Assembly: GCF_003627215.1 (NCBI RefSeq)
Contig: NZ_CP032677.1
Span: forward strand, 1,617,501 to 1,681,500
DNA: 64,000 bases
Direction of reading: 5' to 3'
DNA from: Pseudomonas sp. Leaf58
GTDB taxonomy: Bacteria; Pseudomonadota; Gammaproteobacteria; Pseudomonadales; Pseudomonadaceae
Part shown: positions 9,458 through 17,893 of the stretch, in pieces
Position numbering within the stretch: the first letter of the stretch is position 1
Layout of the letters: every line of letters starts with the position of its first letter
Program-made: the position numbers and the translations under genes
The notes under the pieces: model-generated
Told to the model about the DNA's origin: nothing
Seen by the model: the letters and a program-made list of their open reading frames with translations, nothing else
Database searches by the model: none

Positions 9458-12115
9458 ATGCGTACCGAACAACCGCAAGTGATCTACCTGAAGGATTACC
9501 AGGCGCCCGAGTACCTGATCGACGAGACGCACCTGACCTTCGAGCTGTTCGAGGACCACACCCTGGTTCACGCGCAACTGGTCATGCGCCGCAACCCGGC
9601 ACGCGGTGCCGGCCTGCCGCCACTGGAACTCGATGGCCAGCAGCTGGAACTGCTGCGCGCCTCGTTGGATGACCGGGAGCTGCAACCCGGCGACTATCAG
9701 CTGGGTACCGACAGCCTGACCGTGCAGCCCAAGGCCGAGCGCTTTACCCTCGACACCAGCGTGAAGATTCACCCCGAGAGCAACACCGCGCTGGAAGGCC
9801 TGTACAAGTCGGGCAAGATGTTCTGCACCCAGTGCGAGGCCGAAGGCTTCCGCAAGATCACCTACTACCTCGACCGCCCGGACGTGATGAGCACCTTCAC
9901 CACCACGGTGATCGCCGACCAGCATCGCTACCCGGTGCTGTTGTCGAACGGTAACCCAACGGGCAGTGGCCCGGCGGAAGATGGCCGTCACTGGGCAACC
10001 TGGGAAGACCCATTCGTCAAGCCAGCCTACCTGTTCGCCTTGGTGGCAGGTGACCTTTGGTGTGTGGAAAGCAGCTTCACCCGCCAGTCCGGGCGCGAGG
10101 TGGTGTTGCGCATTTACGTCGAAGAAGAAAACCTCGACAAGTGCGACCACGCCATGGTCAGCCTGAAGAAGTCCATGCGCTGGGACGAAGAAGTCTATGG
10201 CCGTGAGTACGACCTGGACATCTTCATGATCGTCGCGGTCAACGACTTCAACATGGGCGCCATGGAAAACAAGGGCCTGAACATCTTCAACTCCAGCTGT
10301 GTGTTGGCCCGTGCCGAAACCGCCACCGATGCCGCGCACCAGCGTGTCGAAGGCGTGGTCGCCCACGAGTACTTCCACAACTGGTCGGGCAACCGCGTTA
10401 CCTGCCGTGACTGGTTCCAGCTGTCGCTGAAGGAAGGCTTCACGGTGTTCCGCGATGCCGAGTTCAGCGCCGACATGAACTCGCGCACGGTCAAGCGCAT
10501 CGAAGACGTGGCTTACCTGCGTACCCACCAGTTCGCCGAAGACGCTGGCCCCATGGCCCACCCGGTACGCCCGGACAGCTTCATCGAAATTTCCAACTTC
10601 TACACCCTGACGGTGTACGAGAAGGGCGCCGAAGTGGTGCGCATGGTCCGCACCCTGCTGGGCGCCGAAGGCTTCCGCAAGGGCAGCGACCTGTACTTCG
10701 AGCGCCACGATGGTCAGGCGGTGACCACCGACGACTTCATCAAGGCCATGGAAGACGCCAACGGCGTCGACTTCACCCAGTTCAAGCGCTGGTACAGCCA
10801 GGCCGGTACCCCGCGCCTGGAAGTCAGCGAGGCTTATGATGCCGCCGCGCAGACCTACAGCCTGACCTTCCGCCAGAGCTGCCCGCAAACCCCGGACAAG
10901 GCCGACAAGCTGCCGTTCGTGATCCCGGTTGAACTGGGCCTGCTGGATGCCGAGGGTAATGACCTGCCGTTGCAACTGGCTGGCGAAGCTGCTGTGCAGG
11001 GCGGCAGCCGCGTGCTGTCGGTGACCGAAGCCGAGCAAACCTTTACCTTCCAGGGCATCCGGGCCAAGCCGCTGCCATCGCTGCTGCGCGGCTTCAGCGC
11101 GCCGGTCAAGCTGAGCTTCCCCTACGACCGCGACCAGTTGATGTTCCTGATGCAGCACGACAGCGACGGCTTCAACCGCTGGGAAGCGGGGCAGCAGCTG
11201 TCGGTGCAGGTGCTGCAGGAACTGATCGGCCAGCATCAGCGTGGCGAAGCGCTCAAGCTCGACCAGCGCCTGATCACCGCCCTGGGCACCGTGTTGGGCA
11301 ACGAATCGCTGGACCCGGCCATGGTTGCCGAGATGCTGTCGCTGCCAGGTGAGGCCTACCTCACCGAGATCAGCCAGGTGGCTGACGTCGATGCCATCCA
11401 CGCCGCCCGCGAGTTCGCCCGCCAGCAAATCGCCGAGCAGCTGTTCGACGCCTTGTGGGCGCGTTACCAGGCCCACCGCGAAGTGTCGCGCAACACCGCC
11501 TACGTGGCTTCTGCCGAGCACTTTGCCCGCCGCAGCCTGCAAAACATCGCCCTGTCGTACTTGATGCAGAGCGGCAAGCCGCAGGCGCTCGAAGCCACCT
11601 TGGAACAGTTCGAGCACTGCGACAACATGACCGAGCGCCTCACCGCCCTGGCGGTGCTGGTCAACTCGCCGTTCGAGGCCGAGCGGGCCAAGGCCCTGGA
11701 GGCCTTTGCCGAGCACTTCAAGGACAACCCGCTGGTCATGGACCAATGGTTCAGCGTGCAGGCAGCCAGCGCGCTGCCAGGCGGGCTGGCGCGGGTCAAG
11801 GCGCTGATGCAGCACCCGGCGTTCACCCTGAAGAACCCGAACAAGGTGCGTGCCTTGATCGGTGCCTTTGCCGGGCAGAACCTGGTCAACTTCCATGCGG
11901 CAGATGGTTCGGGGTATCGCTTCCTGGCGGACCTGGTGATCGAGCTGAATGCACTGAACCCGCAGATCGCCTCGCGTCAACTGGCGCCGTTGACCCGCTG
12001 GCGCAAGTATGACGCTGCGCGCCAAGCGCTGATGAAGGGTGAGCTGGAGCGGGTTCTGGCTTCGGGTGAGCTGTCCAGCGATGTCTATGAGGTTGTGAGC
12101 AAGAGTTTGGCTTGA
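9458..12115 (+). CDS. pepN: Aminopeptidase N (M1 family zinc metallopeptidase)
   Basis: An 885-residue cytoplasmic aminopeptidase that removes N-terminal residues from peptides. It shows the exopeptidase motif GAMEN at 267-271 and the zinc site HEYFH with His303, Glu304, His307 and the third ligand Glu326 exactly 18 residues further on. TVYEKGAEVVRM near 385-396 supplies the conserved transition-state Tyr. The length matches the gamma-proteobacterial PepN with its C-terminal helical superhelix. The ATG at 9458 follows AAAAGGA 14 bases after the DUF2797 stop, so the gene may be co-transcribed. It is followed by a hairpin at 12124-12142 with a short T run. Confidence 0.96.
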   Translation: MRTEQPQVIYLKDYQAPEYLIDETHLTFELFEDHTLVHAQLVMRRNPARGAGLPPLELDGQQLELLRASLDDRELQPGDYQLGTDSLTVQPKAERFTLDTSVKIHPESNTALEGLYKSGKMFCTQCEAEGFRKITYYLDRPDVMSTFTTTVIADQHRYPVLLSNGNPTGSGPAEDGRHWATWEDPFVKPAYLFALVAGDLWCVESSFTRQSGREVVLRIYVEEENLDKCDHAMVSLKKSMRWDEEVYGREYDLDIFMIVAVNDFNMGAMENKGLNIFNSSCVLARAETATDAAHQRVEGVVAHEYFHNWSGNRVTCRDWFQLSLKEGFTVFRDAEFSADMNSRTVKRIEDVAYLRTHQFAEDAGPMAHPVRPDSFIEISNFYTLTVYEKGAEVVRMVRTLLGAEGFRKGSDLYFERHDGQAVTTDDFIKAMEDANGVDFTQFKRWYSQAGTPRLEVSEAYDAAAQTYSLTFRQSCPQTPDKADKLPFVIPVELGLLDAEGNDLPLQLAGEAAVQGGSRVLSVTEAEQTFTFQGIRAKPLPSLLRGFSAPVKLSFPYDRDQLMFLMQHDSDGFNRWEAGQQLSVQVLQELIGQHQRGEALKLDQRLITALGTVLGNESLDPAMVAEMLSLPGEAYLTEISQVADVDAIHAAREFARQQIAEQLFDALWARYQAHREVSRNTAYVASAEHFARRSLQNIALSYLMQSGKPQALEATLEQFEHCDNMTERLTALAVLVNSPFEAERAKALEAFAEHFKDNPLVMDQWFSVQAASALPGGLARVKALMQHPAFTLKNPNKVRALIGAFAGQNLVNFHAADGSGYRFLADLVIELNALNPQIASRQLAPLTRWRKYDAARQALMKGELERVLASGELSSDVYEVVSKSLA

Positions 12116-12123
12116 GGGCCAAG

Positions 12124-12149
12124 GGGGCTGCACAGCAGCCCCGGCTTTT
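12124..12149 (+). terminator. Probable terminator after pepN
   Basis: Stem GGGGCTGC/GCAGCCCC with a 3-base loop, then GGCTTTT. The T run is short and offset by three bases, so the call is moderate. Confidence 0.55.
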
Positions 12150-12302
12150 CAGGCCCGACAACAAAACATAACACCCCGCCCGTTGTCTTCCCGCAAACAT
12201 CCCCGCTACGATCCCCTCAAGCTATTGCAGGCCTCTAGATCAGGCTTCTCGCAGTAACTGCAATGCATTGACCCACCAACAAGAACACAACAGGGGGCAG
12301 TC

Positions 12303-13322
12303 ATGAGGGAGCAGAACAGGCGCGGTGCCTGGCCATGGGCAGCCAGCGCGGTGCTGGCACTGGCATTGGGGGTATGGGCCGACAGTGCCCAGGCCGCCCC
12401 GGCCGACGAATACTCCACCGAATCGGCCAAGGCCAGCCAAAGCCTGCTGATCGACGCTGTCCAGGCCGGCACGCGCCTGGTGGTGGTGGGCGATCGTGGG
12501 CATATCCTGTTCTCCGACGACCAGGGCAGCACCTGGACACAGGCCCGGGTACCCACCCGGCAACTGCTCACCGCCGTGTTCTTCCTCGATGACAAGCGCG
12601 GCTGGGCCGTCGGCCATGACGCGCAGATCCTCAGCAGCAGCGACGGCGGTGCCACCTGGAACAAGCAGTTCGAAGACCTCTCCCGTGAAGCACCCTTGCT
12701 CGATGTCGTCTTCCTCGATGCCCAGCACGGCTTTGCTGTAGGGGCCTACGGTGCCTTGCTGGAAACCACTGATGGCGGCCAGCACTGGCAGGACGTAGCC
12801 GAGCGCCTGGACAACCCCGACCAGTTGCACCTGAACGGCATCGCCCAGGTTCGCGACGCCGGGCTGTTCATCGTCGGCGAGCAAGGTGGCATGTTCCGCT
12901 CGGCCGACAAGGGTCAGACTTGGGCCAGGGTCCAAGGCCCTTACGAGGGCTCGCTGTTCGGCGTGCTTGGCACCGCCCAGTCGCACACCCTGCTGGCTTA
13001 CGGCCTGCGCGGCAACCTGTTCCGTTCCAGCGACTTCGGCGACAGCTGGCAGCCGGTCGAGCTCAAGGCCGCACGCGGCACCCTCGAATTCGGCCTGGCA
13101 GGCGCTACGCTTGTCGAAGATGGCAGCGTGGTACTGGTCGGCAACGGCGGCAGTGTGTTGCGCAGCACCGATGATGGCCAGACCTTCAGCGTCTATAACC
13201 GCGCCGACCGCATCGCCCTGGCCGGTGTCAGTGGCCTGGCCAATGGTGGCCTGCTGCTGGTGGGGCAGGGGGGTGTACACCTGGCCAACGCGCAGGGTGC
13301 TGACCAGGAGGTGCAGCCATGA
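12303..13322 (+). CDS. Exported YCF48-like beta-propeller protein
   Basis: A 339-residue protein with a signal peptide (charged MREQNRRG start, hydrophobic run near 14-26, likely cleavage after AQA near 32). It then repeats units of the type GxxGxILFSDDQGSTWTQ and GAYGALLETTDGGQHWQ, which are the BNR/YCF48 propeller blades first known from photosystem II assembly factor Hcf136/YCF48. In proteobacteria such proteins are found beside MMPL-type RND permeases. Here the stop overlaps the start of the RND gene (ATGA), so the two are translationally coupled. The protein is probably periplasmic and may assist the permease; its substrate is unknown. Confidence 0.85.
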   Translation: MREQNRRGAWPWAASAVLALALGVWADSAQAAPADEYSTESAKASQSLLIDAVQAGTRLVVVGDRGHILFSDDQGSTWTQARVPTRQLLTAVFFLDDKRGWAVGHDAQILSSSDGGATWNKQFEDLSREAPLLDVVFLDAQHGFAVGAYGALLETTDGGQHWQDVAERLDNPDQLHLNGIAQVRDAGLFIVGEQGGMFRSADKGQTWARVQGPYEGSLFGVLGTAQSHTLLAYGLRGNLFRSSDFGDSWQPVELKAARGTLEFGLAGATLVEDGSVVLVGNGGSVLRSTDDGQTFSVYNRADRIALAGVSGLANGGLLLVGQGGVHLANAQGADQEVQP

Positions 13323-15718
13323 CCAGCAGGGAGAGCATCAGCATGCACCCGCATCACCAGGACACGCCCACGCTGCTCGAACGCCTGATTTTCAACAACC
13401 GCCCTGTGGTCATTGCCCTGTGCGTGCTGGTCAGCATTTTCCTGTTCTGGCAGGCGACGCAAATTCGCCCGTCCACCAGCTTCGAGAAGATGATCCCGCT
13501 GCAGCACCCGTTCATCGAACAGATGATGGAGCACCGCAACGACCTGGCCAACCTTGGCAACACCGTGCGCATCTCGGTGGAGGCGGTGAACGGCGATATC
13601 TTCGACAAGGACTACATGGAGACCCTGCGGCAGGTCCATGACGAAGTGTTCTACCTCCCCGGAGTCGACCGTGCCGGGCTGAAGTCGCTGTGGAGCCCCA
13701 GCGTGCGCTGGAGCGAGGTCACCGAACAGGGCTTCTCCGGTGGCGAGGTCATCCCCAACACCTACAACGGCTCGCAGGACAGCCTCGATACCCTGCGCGA
13801 CAACGTGCTCAAGTCCGGCCAGGTGGGGCGCCTGGTGGGCAACAACTTCAAGTCGAGCATCGTCGACGTACCGCTGCTGGAGAGTTACCCCGACCCGCAG
13901 GACCCGGGCAAACAGGTGAAGCTGGACTACCAGCAGTTCTCGCACCAGCTGGAAGAGAAGATTCGCGACAAGTTCCAGGCGCAGAACCCCAACGTGAAGG
14001 TGCACATCGTCGGTTTCGCCAAAAAGGTCGGCGACCTGATCGATGGCCTGGTGATGGTGGCGATGTTCTTTGCTGTCGCCCTGGCCATCACCTGGGTGCT
14101 GTTGTACTGGTTCACCTGGTGTATTCGCAGCACCATTGCCGTGCTGATCACCACCTTGGTAGCGGTGGTCTGGCAGTTGGGCCTGATGCATGCGGTGGGC
14201 TTTGGCCTGGACCCGTACTCGATGCTGGTGCCGTTCCTGATTTTCGCCATCGGTATTTCCCATGGCGTGCAAAAGATCAACGGCATCGCCCTGCAGTCCA
14301 GTGACGCCGACAACGCCCTTACCGCGGCCCGGCGCACCTTCCGCCAGCTGTTCCTACCCGGGATGATCGCCATCCTGGCCGATGCCGTGGGCTTCATCAC
14401 CCTGCTGATCATCGACATCGGGGTGATCCGTGAACTGGCCATTGGCGCCTCCATCGGCGTGGCGGTGATCGTGTTCACCAACCTGATCTTGCTGCCGGTG
14501 GCCATCTCTTATGTTGGCATCAGCAACAAGGCCGTCGAGCGCAGCAAGAAGGACGCCACCCGCGAGCACCCGTTCTGGCGCCTGCTGTCGAACTTTGCCA
14601 GTGCCCAGGTGGCGCCGGTGTCGGTGGCCTTGGCCCTGGTCGCCTTCGCCGGGGGCTTGTGGTACAGCCAGAACCTGAAGATCGGCGACCTCGACCAAGG
14701 CGCGCCAGAGCTACGCCCCGACTCGCGTTACAACCAGGACAACAACTTCATCATCAGCAACTACTCGACCAGTTCCGACGTGCTGGTGATCATGGTCAAG
14801 ACCCCGCCGGAAAGCTGCTCGATCCATTCGACCCTGGCGCCGATCGACGAGCTGATGTGGACCATGCAGAACACCCCGGGCGTGCAGTCGGCAATTTCCC
14901 TGGTGACCGTGTCCAAGCAGGTGATCAAGGGCATGAACGAGGGCAGCCTGAAATGGGAGACCCTGTCGCGTAACCCAGACATCCTCAACAACTCCATCGC
15001 CCGCGCCGATGGCCTGTACAACGGCGACTGCTCGCTGGCGCCGGTGCTGGTGTTCCTCAACGACCACAAGGCCGAAACGCTGGAGCGGGTCACCGCCGTG
15101 GCCAAGGCCTTTGCCGACAGCCACAGCAAGGAAGGCCTGCAGTTCTTGCTGGCGGCGGGTAACGCCGGGATCGAGGCGGCGACCAACGAGGTGATCAAGT
15201 CAGCCGAGCTGACCATCCTCATCCTGGTGTACATCTGTGTGGCAGTGATGTGCCTGATCACCTTCCGCTCGTTCGCCGCCACCCTGTGCATCGTCCTGCC
15301 GCTGGTGCTGACGTCGGTGCTGGGCAACGCGCTGATGGCCTACATGGGCATTGGGGTCAAGGTGGCGACCCTGCCGGTGGTGGCGCTGGGCGTGGGCATT
15401 GGCGTGGACTATGGCATCTACATCTACAGCCGGTTGGAGAGCTTCCTGCGTGCCGGTCTGCCGATGCAGGAGGCGTATTACCAGACCCTGCGCTCGACCG
15501 GCAAGGCGGTGCTGTTCACCGGCCTGTGCCTGGCCATTGGCGTGTGCACCTGGATCTTCTCGGCAATCAAGTTCCAGGCGGACATGGGCTTGATGCTGAC
15601 CTTCATGTTGCTGTGGAACATGTTTGGTGCACTGTGGCTGCTGCCGGCGCTGGCGCGGTTCCTGATCAAGCCTGAGAAGATGGTGGGCAAGGCGGGGGGC
15701 TCGATTTTCGCCCATTGA
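13319..15718 (+). CDS. RND superfamily (MMPL-type) permease
   Basis: A 799-residue inner-membrane protein with two similar halves, each with one membrane helix, a large periplasmic loop and a five-helix bundle. The first helix is near 31-50 (VVIALCVLVSIFLFWQATQI). Bundle one lies about 235-395 (DGLVMVAMFFAVALAITWVLLYW onward). The second single helix is near 437-453, and bundle two lies about 630-785 with LGVGIGVDYGIYIYSRLE. The latter is the usual acidic/glycine helix linked to proton flow. It resembles the hopanoid/lipid-type RND and PA3079-like exporters rather than drug tripartite pumps. No membrane-fusion or outer-membrane partner is adjacent; the only partner is the YCF48-like protein. 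Confidence 0.88.
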   Translation: MTSRESISMHPHHQDTPTLLERLIFNNRPVVIALCVLVSIFLFWQATQIRPSTSFEKMIPLQHPFIEQMMEHRNDLANLGNTVRISVEAVNGDIFDKDYMETLRQVHDEVFYLPGVDRAGLKSLWSPSVRWSEVTEQGFSGGEVIPNTYNGSQDSLDTLRDNVLKSGQVGRLVGNNFKSSIVDVPLLESYPDPQDPGKQVKLDYQQFSHQLEEKIRDKFQAQNPNVKVHIVGFAKKVGDLIDGLVMVAMFFAVALAITWVLLYWFTWCIRSTIAVLITTLVAVVWQLGLMHAVGFGLDPYSMLVPFLIFAIGISHGVQKINGIALQSSDADNALTAARRTFRQLFLPGMIAILADAVGFITLLIIDIGVIRELAIGASIGVAVIVFTNLILLPVAISYVGISNKAVERSKKDATREHPFWRLLSNFASAQVAPVSVALALVAFAGGLWYSQNLKIGDLDQGAPELRPDSRYNQDNNFIISNYSTSSDVLVIMVKTPPESCSIHSTLAPIDELMWTMQNTPGVQSAISLVTVSKQVIKGMNEGSLKWETLSRNPDILNNSIARADGLYNGDCSLAPVLVFLNDHKAETLERVTAVAKAFADSHSKEGLQFLLAAGNAGIEAATNEVIKSAELTILILVYICVAVMCLITFRSFAATLCIVLPLVLTSVLGNALMAYMGIGVKVATLPVVALGVGIGVDYGIYIYSRLESFLRAGLPMQEAYYQTLRSTGKAVLFTGLCLAIGVCTWIFSAIKFQADMGLMLTFMLLWNMFGALWLLPALARFLIKPEKMVGKAGGSIFAH

Positions 15719-15724
15719 ATCACA

Positions 15725-15843
15725 GGGGGCCGCTTTGCGGCCCATCGCCGGCAAGCCAGTTCCCACAGGTACAGCGCAAACCTCCAGATTTGTGCGGCCC
15801 CTGTGGGCGCTGGCTTGCCGGCGATGGGCTGCAAAGCAGCCCC
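15725..15843. repeat. Long REP/REPIN inverted repeat
   Basis: Two arms of about 34 bases, starting at 15725 and ending at 15843, are inverted copies with two differences. Both contain CCCATCGCCGGCAAGCCAG and a TTCCCACAGG or CCTGTGGGCGC extension. The core differs from the GCGGGC-type REPs elsewhere in the window, so this is a second REP subfamily. It directly follows the RND gene and could fold in the mRNA as a 3' stabiliser or terminator. Confidence 0.85.
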
Positions 15844-15848
15844 ATGGC

Positions 15849-15854
15849 TATAAT
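15849..15854 (+). promoter_or_regulatory. Candidate -10 box
   Basis: A perfect TATAAT lies 28 bases before the ATG at 15882, directly after the REP element. No convincing -35 box at 16-18 bases was found, so only the -10 match is reported. Confidence 0.3.
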
Positions 15855-15881
15855 GCCAACTCCTTTCTGATTGGTACCCCC

Positions 15882-16172
15882 ATGTCCCCCCTAGCCACCG
15901 CCCTGCAGTCCTGCAACATGCTCCTGATTGATGGCCTGCACGCCTTCGATTTCACCGCCGACGAATCCGGCCTCAGCATCGAGTGCATGGACGGCCGCCA
16001 GCTTCGTCGTTGGTCGTTTACCCCTGAGCAAGTCGCTGCTGCCACCGCCGTAGGTGATGAGTGGCAACTCAACGATGCCAACGGCGAGCATCGGCTAGTC
16101 TGTATGAGTGCCTTCCGTGCCCCGGATGAGGACCAAGATGAACCGCACCTGGACCAGCCTGCTGACCGCTAG
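15882..16172 (+). CDS. Small conserved hypothetical protein (possibly DUF5629)
   Basis: A 96-residue protein with no signal peptide or membrane segment. It contains MLLIDGLHAFDF (18-29), a beta-rich middle (LSIECMDGRQLRRWSFTPEQVAAA) and an acidic tail (FRAPDEDQDEPHLDQP). I recall similar short Pseudomonas proteins annotated DUF5629, but could not verify it. The function is unknown. Its 3' end overlaps the start of the lactonase-like gene by 35 bases in another frame, so the pair is probably one transcript. Confidence 0.6.
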   Translation: MSPLATALQSCNMLLIDGLHAFDFTADESGLSIECMDGRQLRRWSFTPEQVAAATAVGDEWQLNDANGEHRLVCMSAFRAPDEDQDEPHLDQPADR

Positions 16173-17268
16173 CCTGATGAGCGTGACGCTTCATGCCCAC
16201 GCTGCCACGTTGCTGGTGGGCAGCTACACCGATGGTGCCAGCCAGGGTATCTACCGCTATCAGTTCGACGACAAGGCCGGCCGCATCGACCCCACCCCAC
16301 AGCAGGTGGTGAAAAGCGTCAGCCCTTCATGGCTGGTGCTGTCGGCCGACCAGCGCCTGCTGTTCGCGGTCAATGAAACCGCGGGCGGCCACGCCAGCAG
16401 TTTCAGTGTCAGCGCCAAGGGTGAGCTCAAGCCGATCAATCAGGTGGCTACCCAAGGCGACGAGCCGACCCACGCCAGCCTGAGCCGTGACCAGCGTTAC
16501 CTGTTCGTGGCCAACTATGCGGTCAAGCCTGACCCAGGCGGCAGCCTGGTGGTGATCCCGGTGGCCAAGGACGGCAAGCTCGGCAAGGTAGTACAGCAAC
16601 TGCGGCACACGCCCAGCGGCGTCAACCGCGAGCGCCAGGCCGGTGCCCATGTGCATGCGTTGGTGCTCTCGCCCAATGGTCAGCATGCCTACGCTTGCGA
16701 CTTGGGCGCAGACAAGGTGTTCATCTACCGCTACGACGGTGCCAGCCCGGATCGCCCATTAAGCCCGGCAATCCCAGCCTCGGTCGACCTGCCGCCAGGC
16801 AGTGGGCCACGCCACCTGCTGTTCGACGCCCCCGGCCGGCATGCCTACCTGACGCTGGAAATGAGTGGCGAAGTGGTGATGTTCGATGTCAAGGACAATG
16901 CCCTGCTCGAGCGCCAGCGCCTGCCGCTGAGCGAACAGCAGGACGCGGCGGCCAAGGCGGCTGGTGGCTTGCACCTGTCGGCGGACGGGCGCTTTCTGTA
17001 CGTGAGCAACCGCGGCACGGCCAACGAGATCGTCGCCTTCAGCGTGGGCAAGCAGGACGGCCAGCTGACGTTGCTGCAGCGCCGTTCGGTGGAGGGTGAT
17101 CACCCCCCGGAGTTCGCCCTCGACCCGAGTGACAAGTTCTTGCTGGTGGCCAACCAGAAGAGCAACCAGATCGTGGTCATACGCCGCGATCCGCGCAGCG
17201 GCAAACTGCTGGAGACGGTGCAGACGTTGCAGCAGGATGCGCCTTCGGACCTGAAGTTCATCGAGTGA
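16138..17268 (+). CDS. Exported lactonase-family beta-propeller protein (6-phosphogluconolactonase-like)
   Basis: A 376-residue protein of the seven-bladed lactonase family (Pfam Lactonase, the YbhE/Pgl fold). It starts with a signal peptide MNRTWTSLLTASLMSVTLHAHA followed by ATLLVGSYT, the family's first blade motif. Conserved blade segments PSWLVLSADQRLLFAVNE, EPTHASLSRDQRYLFVANY, AHVHALVLSPNGQHAYACDLGADKV and GPRHLLFDAPGRHAYLTLE appear in order. Cytoplasmic Pgl hydrolyses 6-phosphogluconolactone; an exported member must act on something periplasmic, so the precise substrate is open. The start at 16138 has GAGGA at 16128-16132, and it lies within the previous gene's 3' end. Confidence 0.82.
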   Translation: MNRTWTSLLTASLMSVTLHAHAATLLVGSYTDGASQGIYRYQFDDKAGRIDPTPQQVVKSVSPSWLVLSADQRLLFAVNETAGGHASSFSVSAKGELKPINQVATQGDEPTHASLSRDQRYLFVANYAVKPDPGGSLVVIPVAKDGKLGKVVQQLRHTPSGVNRERQAGAHVHALVLSPNGQHAYACDLGADKVFIYRYDGASPDRPLSPAIPASVDLPPGSGPRHLLFDAPGRHAYLTLEMSGEVVMFDVKDNALLERQRLPLSEQQDAAAKAAGGLHLSADGRFLYVSNRGTANEIVAFSVGKQDGQLTLLQRRSVEGDHPPEFALDPSDKFLLVANQKSNQIVVIRRDPRSGKLLETVQTLQQDAPSDLKFIE

Positions 17269-17293
17269 TGGCTGGGAAGAATTCGCTGCCTCA

Positions 17294-17893
17294 CTATTTG
17301 ACCATCACTGACCTGAACAACGCCGAAGCCAACCACCCCTCCAGCCAGCCCCGCACCCGCGGGTAAGCCGCCTCGGCGAACCACAGCGGTTCGACCCCGG
17401 CAAACTGGCGCATCAGGGGTAGCAACGCGGCATCGGCAATGCTTGGATGGTCGGCCAGCAAGTAGGCCCGGCCCACCAGCAGGCCTTCGAGCTCCGCCAG
17501 CCAACCCTCGGCCTGCTGGCGGTAATGCTCGCGCGAATGCGCCGGGTAGCGTTCGGCATATTTGTACAGGTTCACTTGCGCCTTGAACGTGCTGTCGTTA
17601 CGCGTAATCAACGTTTCAGCCAGCTGCGCCGCCGCAGGGTCGGCCTGCAGCCGCCAATCCTGCGGGTCGTTTTGCGCCAGCGCCCAGCGCATGATGTCCA
17701 GGCTCTCTTCCAGCACGCCGGCACCGGTATCCAGTACCGGCACCGTGCCCTTTGGCGACAAGGCCAGCAGTTCCGCCGGCTTGTGCTTCATCGCCACCTC
17801 GCGAATCTCCACCTCACACCCGGCATAGCGCAGCGCCAAGCGCGCGCGCATGGCCCAGGGGCAGCGGCGGAACGAGTAGAGGATCACCCGCAC
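17294..17893 (-). CDS. Glutathione S-transferase family protein
   Basis: A 199-residue protein with an N-terminal thioredoxin-like domain: RVILYSFRRCPWAMRARLAL, with a CPWA motif at Cys11-Ala14 that suggests a cysteine-type (omega/beta-like) active site. It has the cis-Pro segment KGTVPVLD near 48-55 and the glutathione-binding pair ES in VLEESLDIMRW near 60-70. The C-terminal helical domain carries HPSIADAALLPLMRQF, the N-capping box region. Likely roles are deglutathionylation or detoxification; the substrate is unknown. Its start overlaps the 3' end of sbcC by 10 bases, so it is the last gene of the sbcD-sbcC-GST operon. Confidence 0.85.
   Translation of the reverse strand: MRVILYSFRRCPWAMRARLALRYAGCEVEIREVAMKHKPAELLALSPKGTVPVLDTGAGVLEESLDIMRWALAQNDPQDWRLQADPAAAQLAETLITRNDSTFKAQVNLYKYAERYPAHSREHYRQQAEGWLAELEGLLVGRAYLLADHPSIADAALLPLMRQFAGVEPLWFAEAAYPRVRGWLEGWLASALFRSVMVK

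Noticed and set aside
9398..12133. A 911-codon open frame antisense to pepN, and similar giant antisense frames opposite fadH (727-2856), gdhB (53770-56673) and ppsA (57478-60021)
   Set aside because: They mirror codon bias of the sense gene: GC-rich third positions leave few antisense stops. Their translations show no domain, and they have no ribosome sites or independent ends.
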